64,000 nucleotides of DNA from Bryum argenteum. Taxonomy: Eukaryota; Streptophyta; Bryopsida; Bryales; Bryaceae. Of this stretch, positions 12,221 to 28,035 are shown piece by piece. How positions within the stretch are numbered: the stretch's first letter is position 1; every line of letters starts with the position of its first letter. A program made the translations under genes and the position numbers. The DNA is taken from NCBI GenBank assembly GCA_037043015.1, contig CM073328.1, positions 4,575,409 to 4,639,408 of the forward strand, written 5' to 3'. The notes under the pieces were generated by a model that was given only the letters and a program-made list of their open reading frames with translations, had not been told where the DNA came from and ran no database searches.

Positions 12221-12706
12221 AGATTTGTGCAGGGACCGTAGGAGGGGGTAATTTAGTGTAGCTTCACATTTACTCTTGATCCTGCTTACAGGGACGTGAG
12301 ATGTACTACACTAAATAGGAAGTTAGTGTTAGATTTTTATAAGTTTTTACTCTTGATAAAAAAAAATTACCAAGAGCATTGATTCCAGATTTTTGAAAGG
12401 ATCCCCCATATTGGCCGATAGAAAAGGTAAAAATATTGACCAACAGTAAAAACGTACATCATGTTTATGTAAATTAGTGTATCTAACACTAATCTACCTA
12501 TTTAGTGTAGCGAATAGGATTGTGGAGGGAACGTGGGAGGGGGTAATTTAGTGTAGCTTTACATTTACTTTTGATCATGCATATTCAGGGACTTGAGATG
12601 TACTGGCGGATAGGGCGGCATAGATTTGTGAAGGGACCGTGAGAGGGGGTAATTTAGTGTAGCGCCACATTTAGTCTTGATCCTCCTTACAAGACGTGAG
12701 ATGTAT
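12221..12706. repeat. Three dispersed direct copies of a ~90-bp unit
   Basis: Copies at about 12221-12309, 12517-12606 and 12621-12706 share AGGGACCGTGAGAGGGGGTA, then ATTTAGTGTAGC, a variable part, and GACGTGAGATGTA. Short TAGTGT motifs recur between them. There is no coding capacity. Confidence 0.75.
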
Positions 12707-12714
12707 TAGGGAGT

Positions 12715-13640
12715 AGGTTAGCATAGTTTGTACGTGTTGTAGGTCTCACACTCTTTGTTTGACCAAAGATTGCTTATGGTGCAAAATATTTGGGTAGGGG
12801 CCTGTCGTTCACGTTGAATGGAGTATCGACAGAGTTGTGACATAAGTTGACATTGGAGGCTAGATTAGCATATTTTGTATGAGACTGTGTTGTAGGTCTT
12901 ACCCTCTTGGCTCCACCAAAGATTGCTTAGCATATTTTGTACGAGTCTGTGTTGTAGGTCTTACCTTCTCAGCTCCACCAAAGATTACTTACGGTGCAAA
13001 ATAGTTGGGTAAAGGCCTGGCGTTCACGTTGAATGGAGTATCGACATATATGTGACTGAAACTGACATTGGAGGCTTTGTGTCGTAGGTCTCACCCTCTT
13101 GGCTCCACCAAAGATTGCTTATGGTGCAAAATAGTTGGGCAGAAACTTGTTATTCAGGTTGAATGCAGTATCAACATATATGTGACTGAAATTGACATTG
13201 GAGGCTACATTAGAATATTCTGTATGAGTGCGTGTGGTAGGTCTCACCCTCTTGGCTCCACCAAAGATTGTTTACGGTGCAAAATAGTTGGGTGGAGGCA
13301 TGTCGTTCAGGTTGAATGTAATATCGACACATATGTAACTGAAACTGACATTGGAGGCTACATTAGCATATTTTGTATAAGTTTGTGTCGTAGGTCTCAC
13401 CCTCTTGACTCCACCAAAGAGTGCCTACTCTGCAAAATAGTTGGGTAGAGACCTGTAGTTCAGGTTGAATGCAATATGACACATTTGTGACTGAAATTGA
13501 TATTGGAGGCTAAATTAGCACATTCTTTATGAGTTCGTGTGATAGGTCTCACCCTTTTGGCTCAACCAAAGATTGCTTACGATGCAAAATATTTGGGTAG
13601 GGGCGTGTAATTGAGGTTGAATGCAATATCGACAGAAACC
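12715..13640. repeat. ~150-bp satellite-like tandem array, about six to seven units
   Basis: Head-to-tail copies share GTAGGTCTCACCCTCTTGGC, then TCCACCAAAGATTGCTTA, GTGCAAAATAGTTGGGTAG and GACTGAAACTGACATTGGAG. The ACCAAAGATTG core recurs near 12763, 12917, 12977, 13105, 13261, 13411 and 13565. Spacing is close to 150 bp except for one truncated ~60-bp unit and one ~130-bp unit. Copies are diverged by roughly 10-20 percent by eye. The 126-codon ORF at 13068-13448 is an artefact of the array. Confidence 0.85.
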
Positions 13641-14634
13641 GACATTGGAGGCTAAATTTTGGATTTTCAATATGGTTTTAATTGGGCCTCAGTGTGCCAC
13701 ACATCCATTTTAACCCACATTGGAGGCTGAAATTTGCATTTTTAATGTGGTTTTGATTGGACCTAAGGGCGTCAAGGTCAATTTCTATGTGTTCCCTCTT
13801 CTACATTGAATGTTGATGATCGCTAACTGAAACCTATCCTACACCAAAGACCGCTTATGATGTAGGGATAGGCGAGGAGCGGCTTATTCCATGACATTAG
13901 ATGCAACATTCACACGTTTGTGGCAAAATCAACACTAGAGGCTGAACTTGCGTTTCAGTGGGCCTAAGTGTGCCACACATGCAATTAATGTGATGATGTT
14001 CCTTCTTCTACATTGAATGCTCATCATTGCTAATTGGAACCTACCCAATATCGATCACTTTGTGTGCAAATAAAAAAAGGTTGTCTAATTTTCTCAAAGA
14101 GAAATCAATTACATGGTCATCCATGTACTAACTTCTTGTCAAGGCTCTAGATTCAACACATAGGAGGAAGTTGGTTTCCGTGCATGCAAATTGAAAGACA
14201 AGGGCATTATTTGGTGTAGGGGCACAAGACATACTACGTTCTAGGGGAAAGTTGCTATGCTATGCTATGCACAAATTGCGCCCCTTAAAGTGTTTCCGAT
14301 AATAGGTAATGATGCTCTAACCACCCAAAGCTTAAAAAAGACATAGAACTTAACTTGAAGTCTTATTTTTGCTACCTTGCAAGAAGCTCTACAAAGCTTA
14401 TTGTTCTTTGGTAATTAATCCCCTTGTTGTCCCTCTTCCAAACAAAAAGAAGGAATTAGCTTGATTCCTTGTATGTACTTGTTGACTTCTCTTGCTTCTA
14501 ACTTGGAATCTCACAATCTAAATTTGATCTATGTTTCTACCACGATCCAAAGCCATGTACTTGAGGCAATCACTTGGAAACATAATCGGAACAACTTGGG
14601 TAAGAAAAGAAGGAAAAGAAAAAGAATGGAGGCC
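13641..14634. other. Repeat-flanking DNA, no gene
   Basis: Contains two diverged copies of a segment ending TTGGAGGCT...TTTTGATTGG(A/G)CCTAAG (about 13650-13710 and 13722-13770), plus a third related piece near 13930-13980. No gene is recognised. Confidence 0.5.
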
Positions 14635-14893
14635 TAAACCCCTAAAGATCCTTGATACAAAATTGTCTAAATTATCAAAAAGGATCTTCTTCTACTTCAG
14701 GCCCCAAAAAACTCCATCCTAAGCATTAATCAAAACTTGAAGTTAACTTGACCCTTCACTCAAATATCAAATTTGAACCGTTAATATATTTCCGATTTTG
14801 AGATTATAATGGTCAAAACTAGCTGAAAGCTTTCATTGTGAAAATCCCAAAAAGCCATTTCACCTTACTTAAATCTTCCAAGGTTAAAACCAA
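14635..14893. mobile_element. MITE-like element, copy 1 (CCCCTAAAGATCC family)
   Basis: Starts AACCCCTAAAGATCCTTGAT. It shares an internal run with the copies at 15721-15990 and 47667-47940 (inverted): CTTCTACTTCAGG, GAAGTTAACTTGACCC, GAGATTATAATGGTCAAA and the AAAAAGC near the end. Its right end is decayed. It is a short non-coding dispersed repeat with inverted termini. Confidence 0.7.
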
Positions 14894-15720
14894 CGTTGAG
14901 AGAGCGCCAATTTTGCACCTAATTCTATACACAATGACCACCATTCATAGGCCTTGGGTAACAAGTTCAAATCCTCTAGGGTAAAAAGGTATACAAAGTT
15001 CAAATTGTCTAGTACTTCTCATTCCTAATTAGAATTTTTTTTTCTATTACATTCTATTAAAAAAAAAATTGCACGTCTATTACGGTAAAGATGAAGTCTT
15101 GGGCAAGGCTTTAATTTCATTTACAAATAGTGTAAGAATTTGATACCAACATGACTTGTGCATGAAGGCCTAGTCACATGGAGTTTAGGGGCTGCCATGC
15201 CGACTTGCCGTCAGTCTTGCTATAAACAACTATTTCATAAACTAGAGATTCCATCAATGCGTCTACCATTTCATTGATGAACTTGAAAGTACCCCAATTT
15301 CAATTTGAAAGTACCTGGTCAGCTCAATGAAAGTGGCGAAGTGAATAATATTTTGATAGATGTGCAAAGGGTTTAGGAGGTTGAACTAATTGGAATCATT
15401 GAATTTGGATGAAAACTGAATTAGTTATGAATTTTGGAAGTGGAACCCATAAGTGTACCTAAAACGGTTCAGCCTAAAATGTACACCGTGAGTACATCAA
15501 AATTCGAAGTTAGAAGCTTGAATATATTTTCTGTTTGAATAGACCTAGTGAGTTATTTGTAGTGTTGTGTGGGATTTGAGCCACTTACCATAGTTATTGC
15601 ACTTAAGAACATAAATACGCAACCAAATGAACTTGAAGCCATCAAATTTACATTTGTCCTTCAAATGATTAAAGTCAACATTGTACATTCGTTGATAACT
15701 TTAACATAGATGAGGAGGTT
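14894..15720. other. Intergenic, no gene seen
   Basis: AT-rich DNA with poly-T/poly-A runs near 15038-15070. No ORF of interest. Confidence 0.5.
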
Positions 15721-15990
15721 TAACCTCTAAAGGTCCTTAATACAAAACTGTTTAAATTATCAACTGAAAGAACCTTCTTCTACTTCAGGTGCAAAGAAAC
15801 TCAATCTAAGCATTGATTAGAAAATCCAACCGTAGGATCTTGAAGTTAACTTGACCCTTTTCTCGAATGTCAAATTTGAACCGTTCATTTTTCTCCAATT
15901 TTGAGATTATAATGGTCAAAGTTGGCTGAATTTTCTCCCTCCGGAAATTCCAAAAAGCAATTTCCGCTTTCTTGGACCTTTAGGGGTTTA
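15721..15990. mobile_element. MITE-like element, copy 2, with inverted termini
   Basis: A ~270-bp unit. The left end TAACCTCTAAAGGTCC is matched in inverse by the right end GGACCTTTAGGGGTTTA. The interior matches copies 1 and 3 over most of its length (CAACCGTAGGATCTTGAAGT, GAGATTATAATGGTCAAA). It has no coding capacity, consistent with a MITE. Confidence 0.75.
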
Positions 15991-16256
15991 AAAACCACAT
16001 AACATCAAAACTGCACACTAGAGGCATCCAAACATGTAATCACATCATAATCTCCAATTTTGCATATTAGTGTACATTACAAAGTGATTTTCCATTCCCT
16101 TGGCCACTCCCCAATGAGCTTGCAATTCAAATTTTGTGTTATTATCAAGCTTCTATCTTAGTATAACTTGAGTTCCAAGCTGAGGAATGTCATAAATAAC
16201 AGAAATTTTAAATCATGAATAAAAATTCTACCATCAACTTGCAAGTTACATTACCC

Positions 16257-16537
16257 TATGGTGAAACCACCTATTGTCGTGCACTTAAGGAAAATTGAGG
16301 GAATCTTTATACCTGGAGTGATTGGGTTACTATTTTTCAGGGATAGGGAATAGGAAAAGACGAGCTAACCCTATTTATGTGCTTTTTTAAAGCACACACA
16401 TAATTAAATACAAATTTTAGAAGGAGAAGCCTAAAGGCGGGCACCCTGGATATGTACGCATGAGGTACATGCAAGGGAGGTGAGATCTTTATAAAGGCAA
16501 GAATCTTGGGTGCCCGCCTTTAGGTGGTTTCACCATA
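16257..16537. mobile_element. MITE with exact 17-bp terminal inverted repeats, split by an insertion
   Basis: The termini TATGGTGAAACCACCTA (16257-16273) and TAGGTGGTTTCACCATA (16521-16537) are exact inverse complements. The inverse repeat continues inward on the right (GGGTGCCCGCCTTTAGG, from 16508), but its left partner, CCTAAAGGCGGGCACCC, lies only at ~16430. So ~155 bp interrupt the left arm, bordered by CTA on both sides. The original element was probably only ~125 bp. Confidence 0.75.
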
Positions 16538-17994
16538 CTAAGTTATTTACTAATGAAATTGTCTGCACTTGGTAAACCTCTGCAAAAATTTGTCAGGTAC
16601 CACAAAACAAAAGAATTATATGTCAGGAGACAGAGTTGAAGTACAGAGCATATTACTAAAAGATTCCATAAAACTAAACGGAATGATTCCAACAATTTTT
16701 TTTAAAATTATTAATAAAAGAATCATAATGTTGTCATGATAGTGGTTCAGCTTTAAGATATCTCATCAAGGGGCCCCAAATGGCCATTGGTCGTCTTTTT
16801 CATGGTAGACCAGTGAGAAGCCATTTGTGGGTATGATTCTTATAAAGGATGATCCATTGTGATCGTGATAGAAGGAAAGATGAATCAGTCGTGTTGGCAT
16901 TTTTAAGTCTTTTTCAAATGCACTTTTCTTTAGTGAGTTACGATTGTACCTAAAATTTGTAAGAGCATGCCTAGCCTTGTGCGTTAGATTGGGATGCCAT
17001 GTTGCGTCAAACCCTCCCGAACGCCGCTGAGTTGGGGATGAGAATGCCACGTGAGACGGGAAGACATGCCAAGTGAAGGCCATTAGCTAATCACAATCAT
17101 GACAAGCAAGTTATAGTAGAAACTAGTTTCTGCTAATGAAAATTCTACTACGTGGCACTTGGATATTGATTGAAGGGAAGGCTACAATGTGAGTGGAGGC
17201 ACGAGATGCCTTGGAATTGTGGGGTGCTAGAATTAAGGGGACTTAAGCCCTCTTACCTTAAATATAGTATGTTTGGGATGGGCTTCCTTGCATTCCAAAC
17301 CGGGCTCCTCACTGTGGCCTACAACATGGTGGGCATGCTCTAAGTTGTGATAATCTAAGGGTCCCTTTGGACTATGTACCAAGAGCCATGACCTAGAAAA
17401 TTCATATCATTTTCATTCTCTTGGCTCTCGGCCCAAGAGCCGTGACCATGATAAATTCAAAAATAATTTTATGAGTGGCTTGGTCACTCTTGTAGTGTAA
17501 AGTGGATTTGGACCACGACAATCAATTCCCTAATATAAATCGTCGTCATTCTCTCGTTTACCCTCTCCGTCTTTTTCCTTCCAAATAATTCTAATTTTCT
17601 TGGTCATGGCTCTTGGTCCATAGTTTAAAGGGACTGTGAGTCCGAAGTTTTTGCTTCGACTCAATTAAAATCAAGGAAACCATGAAAACATTATCCATTA
17701 TGGACACTTTAGCACACTTTGGGTAATTTCCATGGTGTAAAGCGACCCTCTAATTAATTATAAATCACCCAATCAATTTGTATAATTAATTTATTGTATG
17801 TACACGGGACTTGCAGTTGACCAGATAGAGTGACTAGGGTACCAGTCAGAAATGATGACGTGGAAATTCACGGTTTAAGGGGTGAGTGCCACATAAGGGA
17901 CAAGGATAACATTGTTCATGAAAATGCTTGCAACGGGTGTCAGTGCGCCTGAGATGCAGGTGTACTTACCACGGCCAACGTTGGATTGAGCTCA
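16538..17994. other. Intergenic, no gene
   Basis: Both strands hold only short ORFs. The 105-codon minus ORF at 16766-17083 has no recognisable domain. Confidence 0.45.
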
Positions 17995-18342
17995 GGTAGC
18001 TACCAGGGAGGCACCCTATAACCGTGGCTACCCCCCTAAGACCATGACTTTGAATTCAGAAATGGGGTGTGCGGTCTCGAATTATGATGTGGGCATACTC
18101 CTTGGCAGTTTGAACCAATGGATCAAAAACTATGGGGACTCCTTTACCCCTCCCTCATCCTCCTTGGTAGCTACCTGGGAGGCGCCCTATAACCGTGGAG
18201 ACTCCCAAGGTCATTTTTGATGATTTTGAATTCAGAAATGGGGTGTGCGGTCTGTAGTTATTCCATGGGCATACTTCTTGGCAGTTTGAACCAATGGATC
18301 AAAAACTATGGGGGGTTCTTTTATCCCTCCCTCATTCTTTTT
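17995..18342. repeat. Tandem duplication, two ~175-bp units
   Basis: Unit 1 is 17995-18165 and unit 2 is 18166-18342. Both start GGTAGCTACC and GGGAGGC(A/G)CCCTATAACC, and contain GAATTCAGAAATGGGGTGTG and GTTTGAACCAATGGATCAAA. A third partial unit begins at 18343. Confidence 0.9.
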
Positions 18343-20454
18343 GGTAGTTGCTACAAACGCTTAACCCACCGGATTATAACTTCGGGGATTGCTTCTCTTA
18401 TTCATCTTATTCTCTAGAAAGTTTTTTCTTTCAAGCATTTTTATACTTTAAGTCTAGTTGGTGCACCCAAAAAGTGTCACGGAGGGAGGCTTTACTCTAG
18501 AGGCGAGAAGTTTTGAAGAGGAAACTTTTTGCCAATGGGAGGACTTGAATATCTTGTTTTCATATACATATAGAGAGAAATTTGTGCTTGTAAATTAATG
18601 TAGGCTATGATAATGAAGGGTGGATTAAATTTTGTGATAAAAGAATAAAATTATGACATTCACAAAGCGATATATATATATTTTTTATTTTTATTTTTAT
18701 TTTTATTTTTATGTATGCACTCTACGATCAAAGTCATATTTTTTAAGGTCAATCGATCCATAGTATAGTCCTAGTGATTGCATGCACATGAAGCGACCGG
18801 AAACCCCTATTCCCTCATCCAAGTTGTAGAGTTTCCTACAACTAAATGTCGCATAGCTCATGAAGAGGTATATTGTATGTTGAGTAGTTGTATCAATGGC
18901 CCTTTGTCGTGTGGGCACCGGCTCATTGTCAAGACAAATATATACTTTATTCAAGCTGGCCTAAAAAGAGGACCTGAGTTTTTATTTATTTGTTCAGTTG
19001 TGTTGTTGAAGAGAAACTACTACTCGCAAGTTATTTTTGGCCAAAGTAAAATAAGAAATGTGGCAATTTAGAGTCAGAGATGTTGCTAACGAGTGCTCGA
19101 TGAATTTCATCCCTGTGCGAGCTACACTTACCTACAAAACCACATGTGAAAGACATTGTAAGTTACACTTTAAAACTATCACAAACCCCTTACCTCTTAT
19201 CTAGGTCAACAACTCTCTTCTTCGTGTTCCAAAACACCTCATTGTTTCCAAACATGTATAACCTACTTACACTCCTATCACCTCATAGGCAAATGTGTTT
19301 CTATATATAGAATCTTGATCCTATATTAGGGGGCACAGAATGGAATATGGGGCAATCTTGAGTATATGCAAATGGCGTGGACCTAGTGTGATAAGCATTT
19401 GAATACTTATTTCCAGATATTCCTTCAAGCAACCAATTGCACCATTTCCAATGAATTCTTCCAATTACAAGAAAGTGTGCATGCTCTCACATTTCGTCTT
19501 ATGCTTTGACAATTAGTGTTGTATAACTACAACAACGTATAACATTTTGCAATTAACCATTTGTAACACTAATAACAACTTTTGTGTTTTTTTTTTTTTT
19601 TCTTCCTTTCCTTTTTTTTTTTTTTACCCAATTGGTGTAACAAGTAATTGAGTAGTAGTCCAAAATTCACAACCAACCCCCACAAACAAGTCCTGTAAGG
19701 TCACAGTGAATCACTGCCACACAGTCACTTATAAGAAAAAGATGAGAAATGATACAAGCCATGTGACCCAAGCATCTTTGTGAATCTACTGTGGACATTC
19801 TATTTTCAGTTACGAAGATGCTTCACAAGGTACCGTGCATAAATATGTTTGATTTTATTTTTATTTTATTTTTATTTTTAAGAAAACGATGGTAGTTTTT
19901 TCAGAAATGCATGCCAAGTAATCATAATTTATTAAATGGATATGCAATTTGAAGACTAAAATTAGCATTGATATGGGATCCACTTTGGCAATTCCGAAAT
20001 GAAGAAGTTATTTGCTATTCAAAGTTTTAGCCCTTCATCCAAAAAATTTGAATCTCTACATTGAGGAAGTTTTGGGGAGAAAATATAAGAAGATTAAGTT
20101 TGACACTTTTTGCATCACATAAATGATTAATTTAGGACTTATGCCTTTGGCGAACGTATTTTCACATCCATCATATTGAGTACAAATACAACCCATTTTG
20201 AAAGCTTCATGAATGAAAAACAAGGTAAGATATTCAAATCTTAATTGCACAATTTTGTTATAGAATTATAAAAGATCATGTGGAGCAGATTTGGAGTCAC
20301 GGAGCCTTATAGATTGCGAGATCGAAATGTCTTTGTACTCAAAAACGATTACGAAATTTCAACAGTTTCACTTTGAAGTGAAAATACTATCAACAAACCA
20401 ATTGCAATCAAATATTCATCAACAAGAAAGTGGTTTACCTTCATCTCAAACAAT

Positions 20455-20493
<39 letters not shown>

Positions 20494-21477
20494 TCTCCAA
20501 ATGAGCAAGTTGGCATCTAAATTAGAGGTCCATAAGGCGATTGTAAGATCCAATGGCTGCCAACAACAGTGCTGCATGACACAAGCAGTGGCTGTGGCTC
20601 CTTTCATTTCTCATTTTGAACCAAGTGCAAGTAAAAGGGGGGTCCTGAAGAAGAAACCAAAACATTCAACATTCCTTCTTGAAATATGCTCCTCGGAAAA
20701 CCAATTTGCAAACATTCATTCCAATGTGGGGAACTTGATCGAAGTAGTGGAGGACAGCAAATTGCTTTGCCTTACTGGAAAGTGTACATACATTGGACCA
20801 TTTCTAACACCCGTACAATGATACTCTAGTGGTGTTCCGACTAGCAACAAGACATGGTGTCAAGGGTCACCACTCGTGTGTGGGCATGCCATCGTGGGTA
20901 GGTCGAATGGACACTATATTCACGTCAAGTCATAGGGGTCTACATTCTTCTTCTTGTTCTTCAGGCGTACGTAGTGAGAGTTGAAATATTACATGAAAAT
21001 ATGAGAGTGAGTTTTGGAGAGGTGTAACTCGCAAATGCTCACGTGAGATTCATAGAGTTCATGTTGCTTTAGCTTGTGCAGTAAACAAACATGTTCTCTT
21101 TTAGTTAAGTACATGACAACATGGTTGGTTTTGTTGTTTCTGGTTAATTTAACCCCTAATTGCTAGCGGGAGGTACTTGTTGAATAGGAAAAGCTATTTT
21201 TGTGTAGCATAGTTAAACACCCATGTTGGGTATCTCTAAGGCACTCGTGGCTAGGTAGGAATAGTAGTCCCGCCATTGGTATGATGACCTCCAGGCATAC
21301 ATCCAATGACGTACGAACACTCTATTCACACCGGCCTCTAAATAGGTTGGAGTTTTTCAAAAAATCCGAATGATCACCTATGAAAGTATTGGTTATGACC
21401 TTCCTACCATCATTTTTGTTATCACTTGCTAGTTAATTCTTAAGTGTGCTAAATACAAAAACGGCATGAACCGCATG
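18343..21477. other. Gene-free repeat-derived DNA
   Basis: Contains T-rich runs (19588-19625), ATTTTT repeats (18678-18712, 19855-19880) and a 31-nt A-tract (20460-20490). The segment 20283-20450 resembles 25528-25700 (both have CATAGATTGCGAGAT and CTACCAACAAAC-like strings), so it is a dispersed repeat. The 176-codon ORF across the A-tract (20291-20821) is not convincing. Confidence 0.5.
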
Positions 21478-21837
21478 TGTTGCTTTCAACTACAATATTT
21501 CATAAAACTCAAGATTCCTTGCATAGATATCAATACTATCTCCCTATCGCCTTGATATCCGGACCCTGCAGCGAGGCTGATAACCGGCAGTGGGAATGGC
21601 CCGCCGTGAAGAGATTTGAACAAAACAAGGAAGGGCGGGCTAGGGGGGCGAGATGGAGACGGCGCTTTCTTTGTTGCGGCATATGGCCCCTTGCTTGCTT
21701 TAGTTTCGCAATCGCAAGCTTAGGGTTCGCCATCGCCATCAAGCTTTTCCGTATCGATTTCCGTTTCACACCGAGATTTCTAGGTTAGAATCGAAAAAAC
21801 GAGTGAGAGAGCGAGTAGATCGGTGGATCTGACGGCA

Positions 21838-22579
21838 ATGGCGTACAACGAAGACAAGAGCGAGGACTATCTCTTCAAGGTGGTGCTCATTGGCGATTCC
21901 GCAGTCGGGAAGTCCAATCTTCTCTCCAGATACGCCCGAAACGAATTCAATCTTAACTCCAAGGCGACAATCGGAGTGGAGTTTCAGACTCAGAGTATGG
22001 AGATCGACGGGAAGGAAATCAAGGCACAGATCTGGGATACGGCTGGGCAAGAGCGGTTCAGGGCTGTGACTTCCGCATACTACAGAGGCGCCGTTGGTGC
22101 GCTTATAGTTTACGACATTTCCCGAAAAGCTACATTCGAAAATGTTGGCCGTTGGTTAGATGAGTTGCGAGGTACGTGAGATTGTGCGTTCGTACGCTCT
22201 TTTCTGGGGAATATGGATTTGGTGTTGATGTGATGGAACGGTGTTTGCAGTGCACTCGGACGCTAGTGTTGTCGTGATGCTGGTAGGCAACAAATGCGAT
22301 CTGGACAATATCAGGGAAGTCTCCCAAGAAGAAGCGACGTTATTGGCGCAGAACGAGAAAATGTCGTTCATCGAGACGTCGGCTATGGACGCTACGAACG
22401 TCACGACCGCATTTCAGTCTGTTGTGAAGGAGATTTATAGAGTAGTCAGCAAGAAGCCATTGACATCATCACTTTCGATGAAGTCGAATACGGTGCTGGG
22501 CAGTAGTCAACGATTGGCGGGCATCGAGGTTGGAATTAGTGGAGAAGCTCCTAAGAGGACTTGCTGCTCAACAGGTTGA
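21838..22579 (+). CDS. RabA-type (Rab11) small GTPase, two exons
   Basis: Membrane-traffic GTPase of the trans-Golgi/recycling route, cytosolic face. Exons 21838-22171 and 22251-22579 join in phase 1 to give 220 residues, the normal Rab size. G1 is GDSAVGKS, switch I contains TIGVEF, G3 is WDTAGQE, G4 is NKCD and G5 is ETSAMD. The C terminus, KRTCCSTG, carries the twin Cys for geranylgeranylation. The intron lies in WLDELR-(V)HSD, the position conserved in plant RabA genes. [14 protein letters not shown] suggests a RABA4/RABA6-like subclass. I start at MAYNEDKS (21838) rather than at the in-frame codon at 21823, by family comparison. No damage is seen. A polyadenylation-like AATAAA follows at 22731. 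Confidence 0.93.
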
Positions 22580-22730
22580 TGACTCTCCACATTCGTGCGC
22601 TGCTTTTTTTCTTCAACATCTTCATTCATAAACACAAAAAAAAGAACTTTAGTGTAACTAGATCCTAATTAAGATAGAGATTCTCTGAATAGAAACTACT
22701 GAATCGTTTGATTGTGTTACATCCTTAGGC

Positions 22731-22736
22731 AATAAA
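22731..22736 (+). terminator. Possible polyadenylation signal of the RabA gene
   Basis: AATAAA about 150 bp after the stop codon, a normal plant 3' UTR distance. Confidence 0.4.
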
Positions 22737-22739
22737 TGT

Positions 22740-26883
<4,144 letters not shown>

Positions 26884-28035
26884 AAACGATATTTTTCATT
26901 ACAGAAGAGGTGGCTGCCCGAGGAAACGATCCCATTGAATTTAGAGAGGTTTCAGAAGTGAACGACTTTCATCGCAACTCTGAGCAAATATGTTGGGACT
27001 GAGATGACAACAACAATGATTATGTCATCACAAATATTGTCGCCTTGGGAGTGGAGGACTATGTTGCGACAGGGTTCGACCAGAGTATAAATGCTACGCA
27101 ACCAACTAGTTTGAACGGTGTCAAGAACTCAATTTCTAACATGCCAATGGGTACAATTGTGGAGGCCAAGCACGTAAAAGAAGTAATTGTGGTTGAGGAG
27201 GACTTGACAGAGGAGGTTGGAGACGAGGTGACCTTGCAGAGGAGGTCTCAACAGAGAAGGCTGATCACAAGTAAGTTTCGGTGGAGAAGGCCAAGTACGA
27301 TCAGATCTTGGTGGAGCAGGAAGCTCCACAGGAGGTCTCGTTGGAGAAGGCTGCTCAGGAAGAGGGCTTGTCTTGGTGGAGGAGGAAGCTGCACAAGAGG
27401 TCTCGTTGGAAGAGGCCGCTCAGGAAGAGTGCTTGCCTAATGACAAAGTCGCTCAAGAGGAGGCGGCGCTCGAGATTGGGAAGTTGTCGCGGTCGTAACG
27501 AGAGAGGGCGCAACACCCGAGGACATAGCGCAAAAGAACGTAGCGCGAGAGGGCATAGCGCAAGAGGGCGTAGCGCAAAAGGCCGTATGACGAGAAGATG
27601 TAGCGCGAGAGGACGTAGTGCGATAGGCCGTAGCGCACGAATGTGAAGCGCGAGAAGGCGTAGCGCGAGAGAGGGTAGGGCAAGAGAGTGTAGCGCAAAA
27701 GGTCGTAACACGAGAAGGCGTAGCGCAAAAGGTCGTAACACGAGAAGGCGTAGCGCGATAGGCTATAGCACGCAAATGTGTAGCGCGAGAAGGGGTAGCA
27801 CGCTAGAGCGTAGCGCGAGACAACGTAGCGCACAAGGGCGTAGCGTAAGACAACGTAGCGCACAAGGGCGTAGCGTGAGACAATGTAGCGCACAAGGGTG
27901 TAGGGCGAGAGGGAGTAGGGGGAGAAGGTGTAGCGCGAGAGGTCGTAGCGCGAGAGGTTGTCCCGCGTGAGCTTGTAGCGGAGGAGGTTGCCGCAAATGA
28001 GGTTGCCATGGCGGAGGAGATTCGGCCGGAAGAAC
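26884..28035 (+). pseudogene. Decayed coding relic with Glu/Val-rich pentapeptide repeats
   Basis: Patchy plus-strand coding signal: REVSEVNDFHRNSEQICWD, a stop, then DYVITNIVALGVEDYVATGF (about 26905-27080), then Glu/Ala-rich pieces such as APQEVSLEKAAQEE. In the minisatellite the + frame reads V-A-R-E-G type pentapeptides, and it ends with EEVAANEVAMAEEIRPEELL, cut exactly where the retroelement LTR begins (28036). There are several stops and frame changes. I do not recognise the protein. It may be the remains of a gene broken by the LTR retrotransposon. Confidence 0.4.
27489..27970. repeat. 15-bp minisatellite, about 32 degenerate copies
   Basis: Unit GTAGCGCGAGAGGGC and variants (GTAGCGCAAAAGGTC, GTAGCGCACAAGGGC). 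Because 15 is a multiple of three, every frame stays open and long ORFs appear on both strands. Only the + frame with V-A-(R/Q)-(E/K)-x joins flanking coding-like sequence. Confidence 0.93.

Noticed and set aside
20291..20821. 176-codon ORF on the plus strand
   Set aside because: It runs through a 31-nt A-tract (poly-Lys) and a dispersed repeat, with no domain and no codon pattern; judged accidental.
27281..27893. Several 110-146-codon ORFs on both strands
   Set aside because: They arise because the 15-bp minisatellite keeps all frames open.
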